Below, in pieces: positions 1 to 8,944 of a DNA stretch of 64,000 nt. Source of the DNA: Mastigamoeba balamuthi (Eukaryota; Evosea; Mastigamoebida; Mastigamoebidae); assembly GCA_902651635.1 (NCBI GenBank), contig CACRSC010000015.1, forward strand, positions 1,072,515-1,136,514. The letters are read 5' to 3'. A model generated the notes under the pieces. The model ran no database searches. It was not told where the DNA came from and was given only the letters and a program-made list of their open reading frames with translations. Position numbers and translations under genes: made by a program. Every line of letters starts with the position of its first letter. The stretch's first letter is position 1.

Positions 1-4
1 CATG

Positions 5-1760
5 GACAATCTCATCCTCAGGTAGTGACAAGGGGTTCACACAGAAATTCAGGGCGATCTTGTCCTCAGGTGGTGAGAGGGGTTCGCAGGGGCGATCTCG
101 TCCTCAGGTAGTGAGAAGGCTAACAGAAGACTTTTTGTTGCCACAAACACTGTGACATCAAACAAAAATGTGATGTTCTGTAGAACCTTGACGGAGTAGA
201 TTCTGCCCTGCACAAGAATCTTTGCCGCAAGCAGGCAGTCCAAAAATAGCACCTGATGACCAGTACGAAGAAGGCACATGCTGCACACTGAGTCATCATC
301 ACACAGTAGTGGAAGAATACAAAAAAAGGAAGAAGGAACATTGACCTTGCTTGCCCCAAGACTGCACCATTGGTGTGCCACTTTTGGGAGTTGTGGTTTG
401 TTGGCCAACCACTCATCTCTCTGTTCGTATTCCCGCCTCTCCTTCGTGGTTCGGGAGAACCCCACTCTATACATTTTGTAGATCCCCTCTTGGCCCACAT
501 TTCGTATAGAGTTGCTTTCTCCCAGTACATGTATACTGTCATCTGATATAACAACTGACCACAGAAATTTGTTTGTAAGGGTGCCCAGTGCCATGCCTTT
601 CTAATTTCACAGCTTCTATGTACTGCATGTTCTGTACCTGGCAATCGGTTCCAGAAACTGCACAAGGGTGCATAGCTGCTGTGGGTCTGGGGTGTGAGAG
701 TGACAGTAGATAAGGGGCTACAACCATTTCCGGCTGTCTCTGTTTTTGGGGTTGCTTCATTTTCATAGTAGACAGCCTTTCAGAGAACACCACAAATGTC
801 GGACATTTTTTGTCCTGGACATTTTTTGGCTGGCAGAAGACCTTTTTTGTTGCCACAAACACTGTGACGTCAAACAAAAATGTCCAACATTTAGTGTCCT
901 GGATAATTTTTGGCTGGCGCCCGAGCAGAAGAGCCACAAACACTGATGATGTGGCGATTTTTCAAAAGGTACAGTTGTGCTTCTCGACTATCCATCACCA
1001 CTGCTCTTGGGGTATGTGGTGACGGTGGGCCCCCAACAGGGGGTTTTGGGGGGATTCTGATGACGTGTGTATCTTAACAACAACAACAAGACGAAAACTT
1101 TTGTGCTGATACCCCCTGTTGGGAGGAATGCTGCCGAGCTTCTTCTCAGACCCATTGCACATGGCTATTGCATCGTGCACGCCAACGGCGACATGCTCAA
1201 CTGCTGCTGCACAAACATGGCTGCCGTGCCAAAATCAACGCAGTCACGCATGAGGCGTGTCACTGGTGTCCACAAGGGGATCGTTAAGACAAAGCAGAGA
1301 GGCAAGAAGGTGATTGTCGTAAGGCCCAAGGGTAAGAAGCAGAGGCTGTTTCGTGGGTGCAATGCCCTTGCTCATGCTGCAATTTATACAGCAGTCCCGT
1401 GCAACAACACCTTGGGCTACGAACTCCTTTGCCAGAGCAACCCCTCTGCACCTCCCCCAGCACCACTGCCACCCCCTGATGCACCTGCATGCATTCCACA
1501 CCATTCAGCCAATGAATAACAAACGGGGAAACCTCTGTGAAGCACATTTATGTGGGTCAAGTGACGAAGAGAGGAAAGGTTCGGCAGGGACAATTGGTTG
1601 GTGTCAAACTGAAATGTCGGACATTTCGTGTCCTGCACATGGGACTTGGCGGGGGACAATTACCAGCTACAAACACTGATGATGAGGCGATTGATCTTTG
1701 TTCTCAGCACAAAGGGTGATCCAGTCTCTTCCTCAGGTGGTGACAAGAGGTTCGCGCAGT
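5..1760. repeat. Dispersed repeat, family B (4 copies)
   Basis: A unit of about 35-40 bp built around TCCTCAGGTGGTGA followed by AGGGGTTCGCGCAG occurs near 5-44, 51-90, 93-120 and 1719-1760, all in the same orientation. The first three are nearly adjacent and the fourth lies 1.6 kb away. Copies differ by a few substitutions. They are interleaved with repeat family A, so the first 2 kb looks like a repeat array rather than unique coding DNA. Function unknown; terminal or regulatory repeats of an inserted element are possible. Confidence 0.7.
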
Positions 1761-1905
1761 GTTGTGGCTATGAAAGTTGTGCACAGTTATTGGGTCGCAG
1801 TCACGCAAGGTGATCAGCCAGTTTACTTGATGTGTCAGTTTTTGTGGCTTGGAAAAGTCTCCTCCATCAGAGCCCCCAAAAATGTCCAGGACACACAATT
1901 TCGGG
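118..1905. repeat. Dispersed repeat, family A, with near-palindromic cores
   Basis: A block of about 54 bp containing GTTGCCACAAACACTGTGAC occurs at 118-172 and 829-882 in the same orientation with few differences. Shorter relatives with CACAAACACTGATGATG lie at about 909-955 and 1667-1691. Next to them are short near-palindromes with arms AAATGTC and GACATTT around a central G (794-808 and 1612-1626), and variants of TGTCCTGGACA near 811-822, 896-904 and 1881-1892. The small ORFs read through these blocks repeat the same peptide on the minus strand, which follows from the DNA repetition and is not evidence of coding. Confidence 0.65.
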
Positions 1906-2202
1906 CATTTAGAAATTATGCCATACGGTCTGAAAGGCACACTGCCCCCTGGCCAGCACGAGCCCACGTTCACTGCTCTTGAGTGTACAGTGAGGTGTTG
2001 TACAGTTGGCAAGAAGCGATTTGCGCCTTTCAAATATCAGAGGGCACAAATCACAAAGAGGTGTTGCACCACGCGCACAGGACCTCAGAATGGCGGACAA
2101 GAGCCAGGAGCATTCTCCTCACCCCACGTACGGGGGTATTAGTGGTCGGCAGCTCTTACATCCCTCTCATCCAGCAGAAAGCCCCAGCAGAGGAAGAAGA
2201 GG

Positions 2203-2736
2203 GTGCGTGTGTGTGCAGCCCACAGTTCAAACCGGCCCTGTGCCTATTGTGGTGAGTGGCACTCGGCCAAGTGGAGCCGGCTGTGTTTAAGCAGCAGGGC
2301 TTGCGTGACCTGCAAAAGCCACGTCTCACACGCACTGGCAAATGGCACTTCAATGATTGTGCTCCCGTCACTTGTGGCCAGGAACGGCCTCTTTGCCCTG
2401 GCAGAATTCAAGCCCAACGACGTCCTCTGCCTCTACTCTGGAGACCAAGAGGGAGCTCCTGTGCCTGCCGTCAAAGCTGGCAACACAGAAGAGGTGCTGG
2501 CATATGCGTGCTCTGTCAGAAAGATCACTGAGAAAGCGGCTTTCCACTGGAGCCCAGGGTGCCAGGGCGTGTTCACCAACACTCCACATGGCACAAAGGG
2601 CCACTCCAATGCAGTGTTCACGGCCAGGGACAGGCGAATTGTGCTGGTCGCAAAGCGCAAGATCTGCGTGCTCAACGAGATCCTCATGGGCTATGGCTCT
2701 GGCTACTGGGCCAACATGCGCACGCAGGCCAATTGA
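2203..2736 (+). CDS. SET-domain protein (viral-type lysine methyltransferase candidate)
   Basis: An intron-free ORF of 177 aa. The N-terminus holds a Cys/His cluster (CAYCGEWH near residue 13, then CVTCKSH near 34) that could bind zinc. The rest follows the SET fold order: a GLFALAEF and CLYSG stretch (residues about 63-80), an N-x2-H plus N motif (NTPHGTKGHSN) in place of the family's NHSCxPN motif, and a C-terminal YGSGYW matching the closing YGxxYW of SET domains. These domains transfer methyl from S-adenosylmethionine to lysine. Small free-standing SET proteins occur in large DNA viruses, which fits the decayed primase 1.3 kb downstream. The start is uncertain; a Met near residue 50 is an alternative. 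Substrate and activity are inference. Confidence 0.6.
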   Translation: MRVCAAHSSNRPCAYCGEWHSAKWSRLCLSSRACVTCKSHVSHALANGTSMIVLPSLVARNGLFALAEFKPNDVLCLYSGDQEGAPVPAVKAGNTEEVLAYACSVRKITEKAAFHWSPGCQGVFTNTPHGTKGHSNAVFTARDRRIVLVAKRKICVLNEILMGYGSGYWANMRTQAN

Positions 2737-2943
2737 AAGTGGGGTACCAAGTCACACAGCAGAGGCAGCCTGTTTTCTCACAGTGAGGAAGGCTTCGTGG
2801 GTTTGCCATGTGCTTGTTAACACGTGACGTGGCGTAACAGAGGACGTGGTGCGTTATCGAAAAGAAATCCGTGACTCATCACTCAGCATAAATTAACATT
2901 TGTTGACGGTTGTCGACTGGTCATTGACAAACAAAAGAGGAAG

Positions 2944-3312
2944 ATGTCCATCACACAGGCAGAGACAGAGGTCACACAAGAGAAGCACGCTCAACAGCTT
3001 GTGTTGCAGGCCGTTTCCAGGCAGATCACCAGGTATGCAGCGCAATGCTGTGAGGCCATCATGAGGGACACAGGCGGGTACTGCGAGGAGTGCCTGCTGG
3101 AGGCCACAGACATCGAGCCAATTGAGGAAGGCATTGTCGTGACTGAGAAATACCTGGCCAAGTGCGACAAGCTGCTGGCCGATTATCAAGAACTCAAGAA
3201 GGCCAGTGATGGGCTGAAGAAATCCGTAAAGAGGGTCCGTGCACTCGACGAGGCCATCACCAACAAGAGGGCTCGCACCACGGCACCTGCAGTGGGGGCT
3301 CAGAAAAAGTAA
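2944..3312 (+). CDS. Unrecognised small protein with coiled-coil tendency
   Basis: An ORF of 122 aa starting MSITQAETEV. It is mostly charged and helical in character, with heptad-like Leu spacing between residues about 70 and 100 and a basic C-terminus (NKRARTT, then QKK). Four cysteines sit between residues 35 and 50. I do not recognise a family. Its position between the SET ORF and the primase, with no introns, suggests it belongs to the same inserted segment. It overlaps the next ORF's frame at its 3' end. Confidence 0.4.
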   Translation: MSITQAETEVTQEKHAQQLVLQAVSRQITRYAAQCCEAIMRDTGGYCEECLLEATDIEPIEEGIVVTEKYLAKCDKLLADYQELKKASDGLKKSVKRVRALDEAITNKRARTTAPAVGAQKK

Positions 3313-3319
3313 ACGAAGC

Positions 3320-3673
3320 ATGTGCACCCACCACCGTCTGTGCAGTCGAGCCATATCCAAACAATACCTCAGACACAATAGCTTTGCACAAGTGCTACCT
3401 GTGATCGTGTGGGGGAACATAGGGAGGGCCAAGCCCCAACCTTATTCCGATAGTGTTGCACAAGATATTGACGAGAACTACCTTGTGCAAAAGAGGACAG
3501 ACTGGCGGCCTCACCACAGTGAAAAGACAGCACTACAGAGGGCCCAGCTCTCCCAGGGAGAGCGCGAGCACCTGATGACGACTCTCTACAAGCAAGGCGG
3601 GAGGTGTCTCGCCACTGGGGTTGAATACAGGGTTGATCCGAGAGTCGGGAAACAGTTCCTATTTATCATATAA
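3320..3673 (+). CDS. Possible HNH-type nuclease fragment
   Basis: The frame is open from 3239 but overlaps the previous ORF, and I see no clear start. The C-terminal part reads LYKQGGRCLATG followed by VEYRVDP, resembling the opening of HNH/endonuclease VII-like domains (a QGGRC-x2-TG turn with the first zinc ligand). The second half of such a domain, with its His and Asn residues, is not visible before the stop. The call rests on one short motif, so it may be a truncated nuclease, a chance match or an unrelated viral ORF. A stem-loop lies just past its stop at 3694-3714. Confidence 0.25.
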   Translation: MCTHHRLCSRAISKQYLRHNSFAQVLPVIVWGNIGRAKPQPYSDSVAQDIDENYLVQKRTDWRPHHSEKTALQRAQLSQGEREHLMTTLYKQGGRCLATGVEYRVDPRVGKQFLFII

Positions 3674-3693
3674 GTGGGAAAATGGCAGTTCGA

Positions 3694-3714
3694 CCTTCTC
3701 ACGTTGTGAGAAGG
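3694..3714. promoter_or_regulatory. Perfect 9-bp stem-loop
   Basis: CCTTCTCAC (3694-3702), a GTT loop, then GTGAGAAGG (3706-3714) form a perfect hairpin in the gap between the HNH-like ORF and the primase remnant. It could mark a transcript 3' end, as short hairpins do in some large DNA viruses, or be chance. No function is shown by sequence alone. Confidence 0.4.
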
Positions 3715-3811
3715 GCCGTGTCATGCCTGACTTTCGACATCCCCCAAGGAGGGAAAAAGGGAAAAAAATCCCTATCTTCAAACGAGAGCTCAAATTTCCC
3801 CCTGTGGGGGT

Positions 3812-3946
3812 CACGTGTCGGATAGTTTTACTTGTGAGTTTCCCGAGAACGCCCGGATTTCCCAAGAGGATTCCCAGTCACCCTCAGGTTTCACAGTGTG
3901 GTCAGTCACGTGAGAAACCGAGGTTTTGACATGTGGACGTCACGTG
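3812..3946. promoter_or_regulatory. Three CACGTG palindromes upstream of the primase remnant
   Basis: CACGTG occurs at 3812-3817, 3907-3912 and 3941-3946; the last two share the longer context TCACGTGAGA. Another copy lies at 2821-2826, before the 122-aa ORF. Clusters of one 6-bp palindrome in the leader of a viral-type gene suggest a promoter or operator motif, but no factor can be named. Confidence 0.3.
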
Positions 3947-4071
3947 AGAGAAACACGAGCTGTGTTGCGAAATTGTGCAAGGACCACCCAAACGTGAAAC
4001 CGCTCATTATTCGGACTGGGGGCGTAAACGCAGCCAGGTTTTTTTTGTGTGCACAACTACAAAAAAAGCCA

Positions 4072-6720
4072 ATGTTCCACAGCAAGCAGAGCAGGGTGTC
4101 ACGTTGGGCCTGGGATCATAGATTTCGCCTCCAGAAGGGCGAGAAGGCTCCTCCCGACAGCGTCTCGCACCTCCTGCTCAATGGAGGGAGGCTCGCCATG
4201 CCAGACGAGCAGAACGCACAGTTCCTGAAAACCTACGCACGAAGCCTTTTTGACAGAGGAGATGGGGCACGTGAGTACATTGTCGAGAGCAAGACATGGC
4301 CCTTCTACCACATGCTTTTCGACCTCGACCTCAAGGTTGCCAACGACATTGACGACGAGCAGCTCAGCAGCATCGTCCGGGCCGTGCAGCACGTGGTGGG
4401 CACGGCTTTCCCGGACTCTGACACGACCCTGGTCGTGTGCACTGCGCCTGTGGCGGCTGGCTCTCTCGGCGATGGGTGTCCGTGCAGGAAGAACGGGATT
4501 CACCTCAACTGGCCGGAATTGGTCGTGGACGACCAGACGGCTCGCGGCCTGCGCCTGATGGTCGTTGAGGAGCTGCAGAGGCTCGACCTCGGCGTCCTGG
4601 AGCCCTGGTCCGAGATTGTTGACCCGTGCATGTTCTCCAGTGGGGGCAATGGGCGTGGCAACGGGCTGCGCATGGTGGGATCGAGGAAGGCGATCAAGTG
4701 CCCCTCTGGCCTCCAGTGCTGGAGGAAGAGCTCTTCCCCATGTGTAGAGTGCGACAACAAGGGCTTCATCGACCAGGGGCGCCTGTACTCGTTGAAATGG
4801 GTCGTGGACTCGAATGGCGACGTGGATGCGGCCCTCACAGGCGAGGCCCTCGCGAACGTCCTGCGACTCGTTCAGATTACCTCTGTCAGGGCCATCAGAC
4901 CGGACGGCACTCGACCAAGCGAGCCTTCCGCAGCAGGGCTGAGGGAGGTCGTTTCCAACAGGGACGACAAGAAGAAGAAGAGGAACGAGCACAAGCACGT
5001 ACCAGTGCCTCGGGCCATAGGGCGACTCGGGGACGACGACCCCAAGGCCCAGGCAATCAAGGCCGAACTGGCTAGAGTCTCTCCCCTGGTTGCCCCTATC
5101 ACGAGTGTCAAGAAGCTCGGAGAGACGGCCTACGTCGTTGGCACATCGTGCCACTCCTGCCCGAACAAGGGAGGGCCCCACCACAGCTCGACCGTCTACT
5201 TGATCGTCAAGCCCTCGGGGATCTCGCTCAAGTGCTTCTGCAAGAAGGACACGTGCCCAGAGTACAAGGAGTTCGTTTCGGAGCTCTCTGACGAGCTGTA
5301 CGGGACAGTGTGGGGAGGCGCACCTCTGCTGCAGGATGCCCTCGTGCAATCACTGCAGCATGCACTCAACGAGCTCCACCACCCCGGGCTCAGGGTCGCG
5401 ATGGCTTCCATGGCAGAGGACGGAACAACACAGTTCGTCAATGTCAGGTCAGAGCCCGGTGGTGGCAACCACGCCACGTGCCCGCTCAGTGGTGAAAACC
5501 ACGCTCCGGACCTCTTCTTCATCGTCCACACAGACACGCCTGGAAGGGTGACCTCGGTCGTGCTCAAGTGCAGAAATGCCAGGTGCAAGGATGTGGACAA
5601 ATTCACACACGTGGCAGTTTCCACGAAGCCGCCTGCCCCCGTGTTGCCTATCCCGTTTGAGACCCGCGCGCTTACCCCAGAGGAACCCTACGTCGCCGAC
5701 ATGCCGCCCTGCGAGGCTGGCAGTGCTATCGTGTTGCGGTCGCCTCCTGGCACGGGCTAAACCGAGTTCATACGTGGGGAAATCAACGGCCTGCCCCCAG
5801 AGGCGAGGGTGATGTTCATCACCTCGAGGATGTCGCAGGCCAGGGACGTTGTCAGAAAGCTGCTCGGGTTCACGAACTACCTGGATTTCAAGGGGAAGGG
5901 AGACGTCGACCTGTCTGGTGCCCAGAGGCTCATCATCTCGCCCGAGAGCATCTACAAGGTGCGCATCCGGGGCCAGGGCTGCACGATGCCTGCCGTGGAT
6001 CTGCTCATATTCGATGAGCCAAGGACGTTCGTCTCGAACCTCACGGGCTGCACGATGCAGAGCCAGGGCAATGCAGTCCGTTTCACACGTCGTCAGCTGA
6101 TCACGATGATCAGGAACGTCACCCGGATTGCAAAGCACGTCTTCTTCACGGACGCAGACATGGATGGTGTGGTAATTCGCTTCTTCGAGAAGCTCTTGGG
6201 CAACAAGCACGTGCACGCCCTCGACTTTGTCTGACCCACGGGGAACAGTCGCCACATCAAGTTCGTGAGAAAGCTCACTCCCGTCGTTTCCGGCATCACC
6301 GCAAAGCTCGCTGCTGGAAAGCGTCATGGGACTCGAGCTGACCACGAGGGCCGCAGCCCACGGCTACGAAATCATGCCGTGGGACGCCAAGCCACAGGAC
6401 GAGGGCCTCCCCGTGGACGAGTCTGCACAGAGGGCAGCCGAATTCGAGATCTCGACTGACATGGGCATTGCGGGCGACGACCTCAATCTCGAGTTCTCTG
6501 CCAAGGACCAGGAGACGGCCAAGCGTTTCGAGATGGCGCGGCTCGACAGGAAGGCCCTGGATCTCGCTGGGGAGCAGTACTCTGCCTGGAACTTTCTCGA
6601 GGACCCGCGCGACCAGAGTCCCCTCTCGCTCAGTGCTAGAAAGGCGATCAGGGCACTCCTCAGGGTCGGAGGCAAGGGGGCCGAGGCACAGGCGTTCTAC
6701 AGCAGGTGCGCCCCACTGAA
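4072..6720 (+). pseudogene. Decayed AEP primase fused to origin-binding-type helicase (endogenous large DNA virus)
   Basis: The frame is open from 3898; Met at 4072 is the likeliest start. The first ~250 residues carry archaeo-eukaryotic primase signatures in order: FDLDLK (metal-binding DxD), KNGIHLNWP (the catalytic sxH-like motif) and GNGRGNGLRMVG (third motif). Two Cys/His clusters follow. The ORF ends inside a P-loop: SPPGTG then TAA exactly where the Walker A lysine belongs. The same frame continues with helicase-like sequence: MFITSRMSQ, LLIFDEPRT (Walker B), FFTDADMDG, until a TGA at 6232-6234; the frame shifts near 6318 and homology-like sequence runs to about 6720. Primase plus Herpes_ori_bp-like helicase fusions are known from mimivirus-like viruses (family knowledge). 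Two stops and one shift make this a relic. Family assignment is inference. Confidence 0.65.
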
Positions 6721-8308
6721 GCGGCGCTGCTGGGCATAGAAGTACGCCCGAAAGAGTGTGTCCTTCCAGATGTAGGGCTCGTCCGGGCTCCGGCGTTCCA
6801 CCAGGTCGCGCAGCTTGCCAGGATCCGCGGCGGAGCCGAGCATGTACTCGAAGATGATGTTGTGTGCGCGCTGGGTCTCGGCAGAGTTCGACTCGAGCAT
6901 GTACGCGAAGTCGCGCGCGTAGTTCGCGAGGATGCGGTCCCTGAGGAGATCGGCTCCTTTCGCGGGATCCCCGAAACGGTCGCCTGGCTCCGCAAACTGC
7001 AGGCACTGTGCCACGGCCCCGCAGTTCACGTACGTCAGCTGCGCGCGAACGGCGTCGCAGATAGCATTGAGTGGCGGCGCCTCCGCTGCGCCAGCCGACA
7101 GTAGCGCGTAGACGTCCCTCAGAGCGCGCTCGTCGCTCTCCGTGTCCGTCACGACCGTGGCAGAGCCCGTCCAGAGGTCCGCACCGTTTGATGGTGAGAT
7201 GAGCGCGGCCTGCACGACGGCGGCTGACGTGCTGCCCGTCACGACGAACTGGCACGGCGAGTCCGGCGACAAGAGCAGGTCGCGCATGAAGAGCGCCATG
7301 TCGTCGATGTCGCGCGGGCTCAGCCCCGCGAACAGCATGTTGTACTCGTCGACGGTCACGATCGTGTAGCGCGGCACCGAGCGCACGAGGTCGCGCAGCA
7401 GCTCCTGGTACGCTGTGACTGTTGGGCGAGCCGGCGCAGGCGAGGTGTCACCCAGCTCCTTCTTAAGGCGTTCCCAGAGCATCGCCAGCTTCGACTTGAC
7501 GTCGCGGCAGCTGCGCGCCAGGAGGCAGTCGACGTAAGCAAACTGCGGCTCCAGGTCCGGGTAGAAAGTCGTCGAGGAGGGGACCGTGGCGGCCGCCCGC
7601 AGCTGGCGCATGTGCGGCGCGAGGAGCCATGGTACGACTACGCGCGCCTCCGTGGTCTTGCCGCTGCAGGAGGGGCCCTGGACGAACACGATCGCTGAGG
7701 CCTGCGCGGGGTTCTTGTGCGAGTACACTTCGAGGAGCGGGTTGAGCTGCGATCGGACGCGCCGCACGCCCACGTGGAAATGCTGCTGGTCACCGAGCAT
7801 GTAGAAGAGGCAGTCGTCACGGTCGGCAATCGGCAGCGGGTCATCCAAGGGGAGAACGGTCCACTGAGCTGTGCGGCAGCGGAAGCAGAGAGAATGAGTG
7901 ATGAGACCTCCAAAACTCGTGTGGGAGAGGAAGCAAAGGCCAACCGGGCATCGAGAGTCTGTTGTAGCGGGCAAGGAGGGCGCGAAAGATGTTGGCGTAG
8001 GTGCGGTCCAAGCCGTAGTTCTCCAGGGGGCAGGACGGGTCCAAAAGGTCCTCGATAGAAATCGGCAGGCTCTCGACCGCGCGCAGAACTATCTCGGACC
8101 CTGCGGCGAACGGGTGTCCCGAGATCCATCCGACCAGCTGCGCCACACTGGTTGCTGTCTTCGGAGGAGCGAGTCGCTGGAAAGCAGGCGCCGGAGGAGC
8201 GATCGGCTCTTGGAGAACAGGCGCCGAGCGCTCGACGAAAACGAGAGGCCGCGGGCGACGACGTCTCTTCCTCTCAGATACTTGCCCTTCGTTGATGGCT
8301 CTCTTCAT
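6697..8308 (-). CDS. Crinkler/RHS-like P-loop NTPase
   Basis: Two exons (8308-7945 and 7868-6697) joined across a 76-bp GT-AG intron give 511 aa. The joint restores the frame (RLSMP to AQWTVLP). The N-terminus is basic (ERKRRRRPRP). The ATPase core shows Walker A (QGPSCSGKTT), Walker B (VTVDEYN) and a sensor-like VVTGSTSAA. This layout matches the NTPase module of Crinkler/RHS-type proteins, abundant in oomycetes, amoebae and other protists and often linked to mobile elements. No nuclease domain is visible after the NTPase; the protein ends FSGAHLL. The 3' end abuts the primase remnant at about 6700, and an inverted partial copy lies just upstream (8422-8848). I chose Met at 8308 because the upstream in-frame Met (8380) adds unrelated sequence. 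Confidence 0.6.
7869..7944 (-). other. Intron of the NTPase gene
   Basis: Donor GTTGGC at 7944, acceptor CGCACAG ending at 7869. Phase 1; splicing joins two frames that are each open and both needed for an intact NTPase. Confidence 0.65.
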
Positions 8309-8421
8309 AACACAAAAAAAGTTGTGCGCGCAACCGATTGACGTCACATCAGAGATACTCAAATCTTGTCTCGAACACAACGCAGTGCTGTGGCGCAGTT
8401 CTCAGACGGCCGCTCATTTGA

Positions 8422-8848
8422 TGATCCGCGAAAGGAGCCGATCTCCTCAGGGACCTGGAGCCGCAGTTCGCTTACGTCGACTGCCTCCTGGCGCGCAGCT
8501 GCCGCGACGTCAAGTCGAAGCTGGCGATGCTCTGGGAACGCCTTAAGGAGCTGGGCGACACCTCAGCTGGCTCGCCCAACAGTCACAGCGTACCAGGAGC
8601 TGCTGCGTGACCTCGTGCGCTCGGTGCCGTGCTACACGATCGTGACCGTCGACGAGTACAACATGCTGTTCGCGGGGCTGAGCCCGCACAACATCGACGA
8701 CATGGCACTCTTCATGCGCGACCTGCTCTTGTCGCCGGACTTGCCGTGCCAGTTCGTCGTGACGGGCAGCACGTCAGCCGCCGTCGTGCAGGCCGCGCTC
8801 ATCTCACCATCAAACGGTGCGGACCTCTGGACGGGCTCTGCCACGGTC
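8422..8848 (+). pseudogene. Rearranged inverted copy of the NTPase core
   Basis: This plus-strand stretch repeats the NTPase gene in inverted orientation. 8422-8455 corresponds to the complement of 6936-6970 and 8451-8848 to the complement of 7153-7560. The two source pieces are not adjacent in the parent and are joined at a shared GGACC. The copy retains Walker B (VDEYN) and the sensor motif but has lost Walker A, carries small deletions near 8545-8570 and has no start in frame with the core. Downstream of GCCACGGTC at 8848 all similarity stops. It is a non-functional duplicate, and few substitutions suggest it is recent. Confidence 0.75.
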
Positions 8849-8944
8849 AGCTGGATTTGTGCTGTATTTCTTCTTTTCCAGTATGGGATCCACTGCTGGA
8901 GCTGGAGCTGCAGGGGCACTGGGTACCTGTGCAGTCGTGAGTGA

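Noticed and set aside
1067-1519. 150-aa ORF with a basic middle (KTKQRGKKVIVVRPKGKK)
   Set aside because: It sits between dispersed repeats, matches no family and reads like chance composition; not supportable as a gene.
1-2000. Repeated short peptides such as VQDTKCPTF on the minus strand
   Set aside because: They come from repeated DNA read in arbitrary frames, with stops between copies and even opposite orientation in one copy.
4099-5349. 416-aa minus-strand frame over the primase
   Set aside because: Antisense shadow of a sequence with clear primase motifs on the plus strand.
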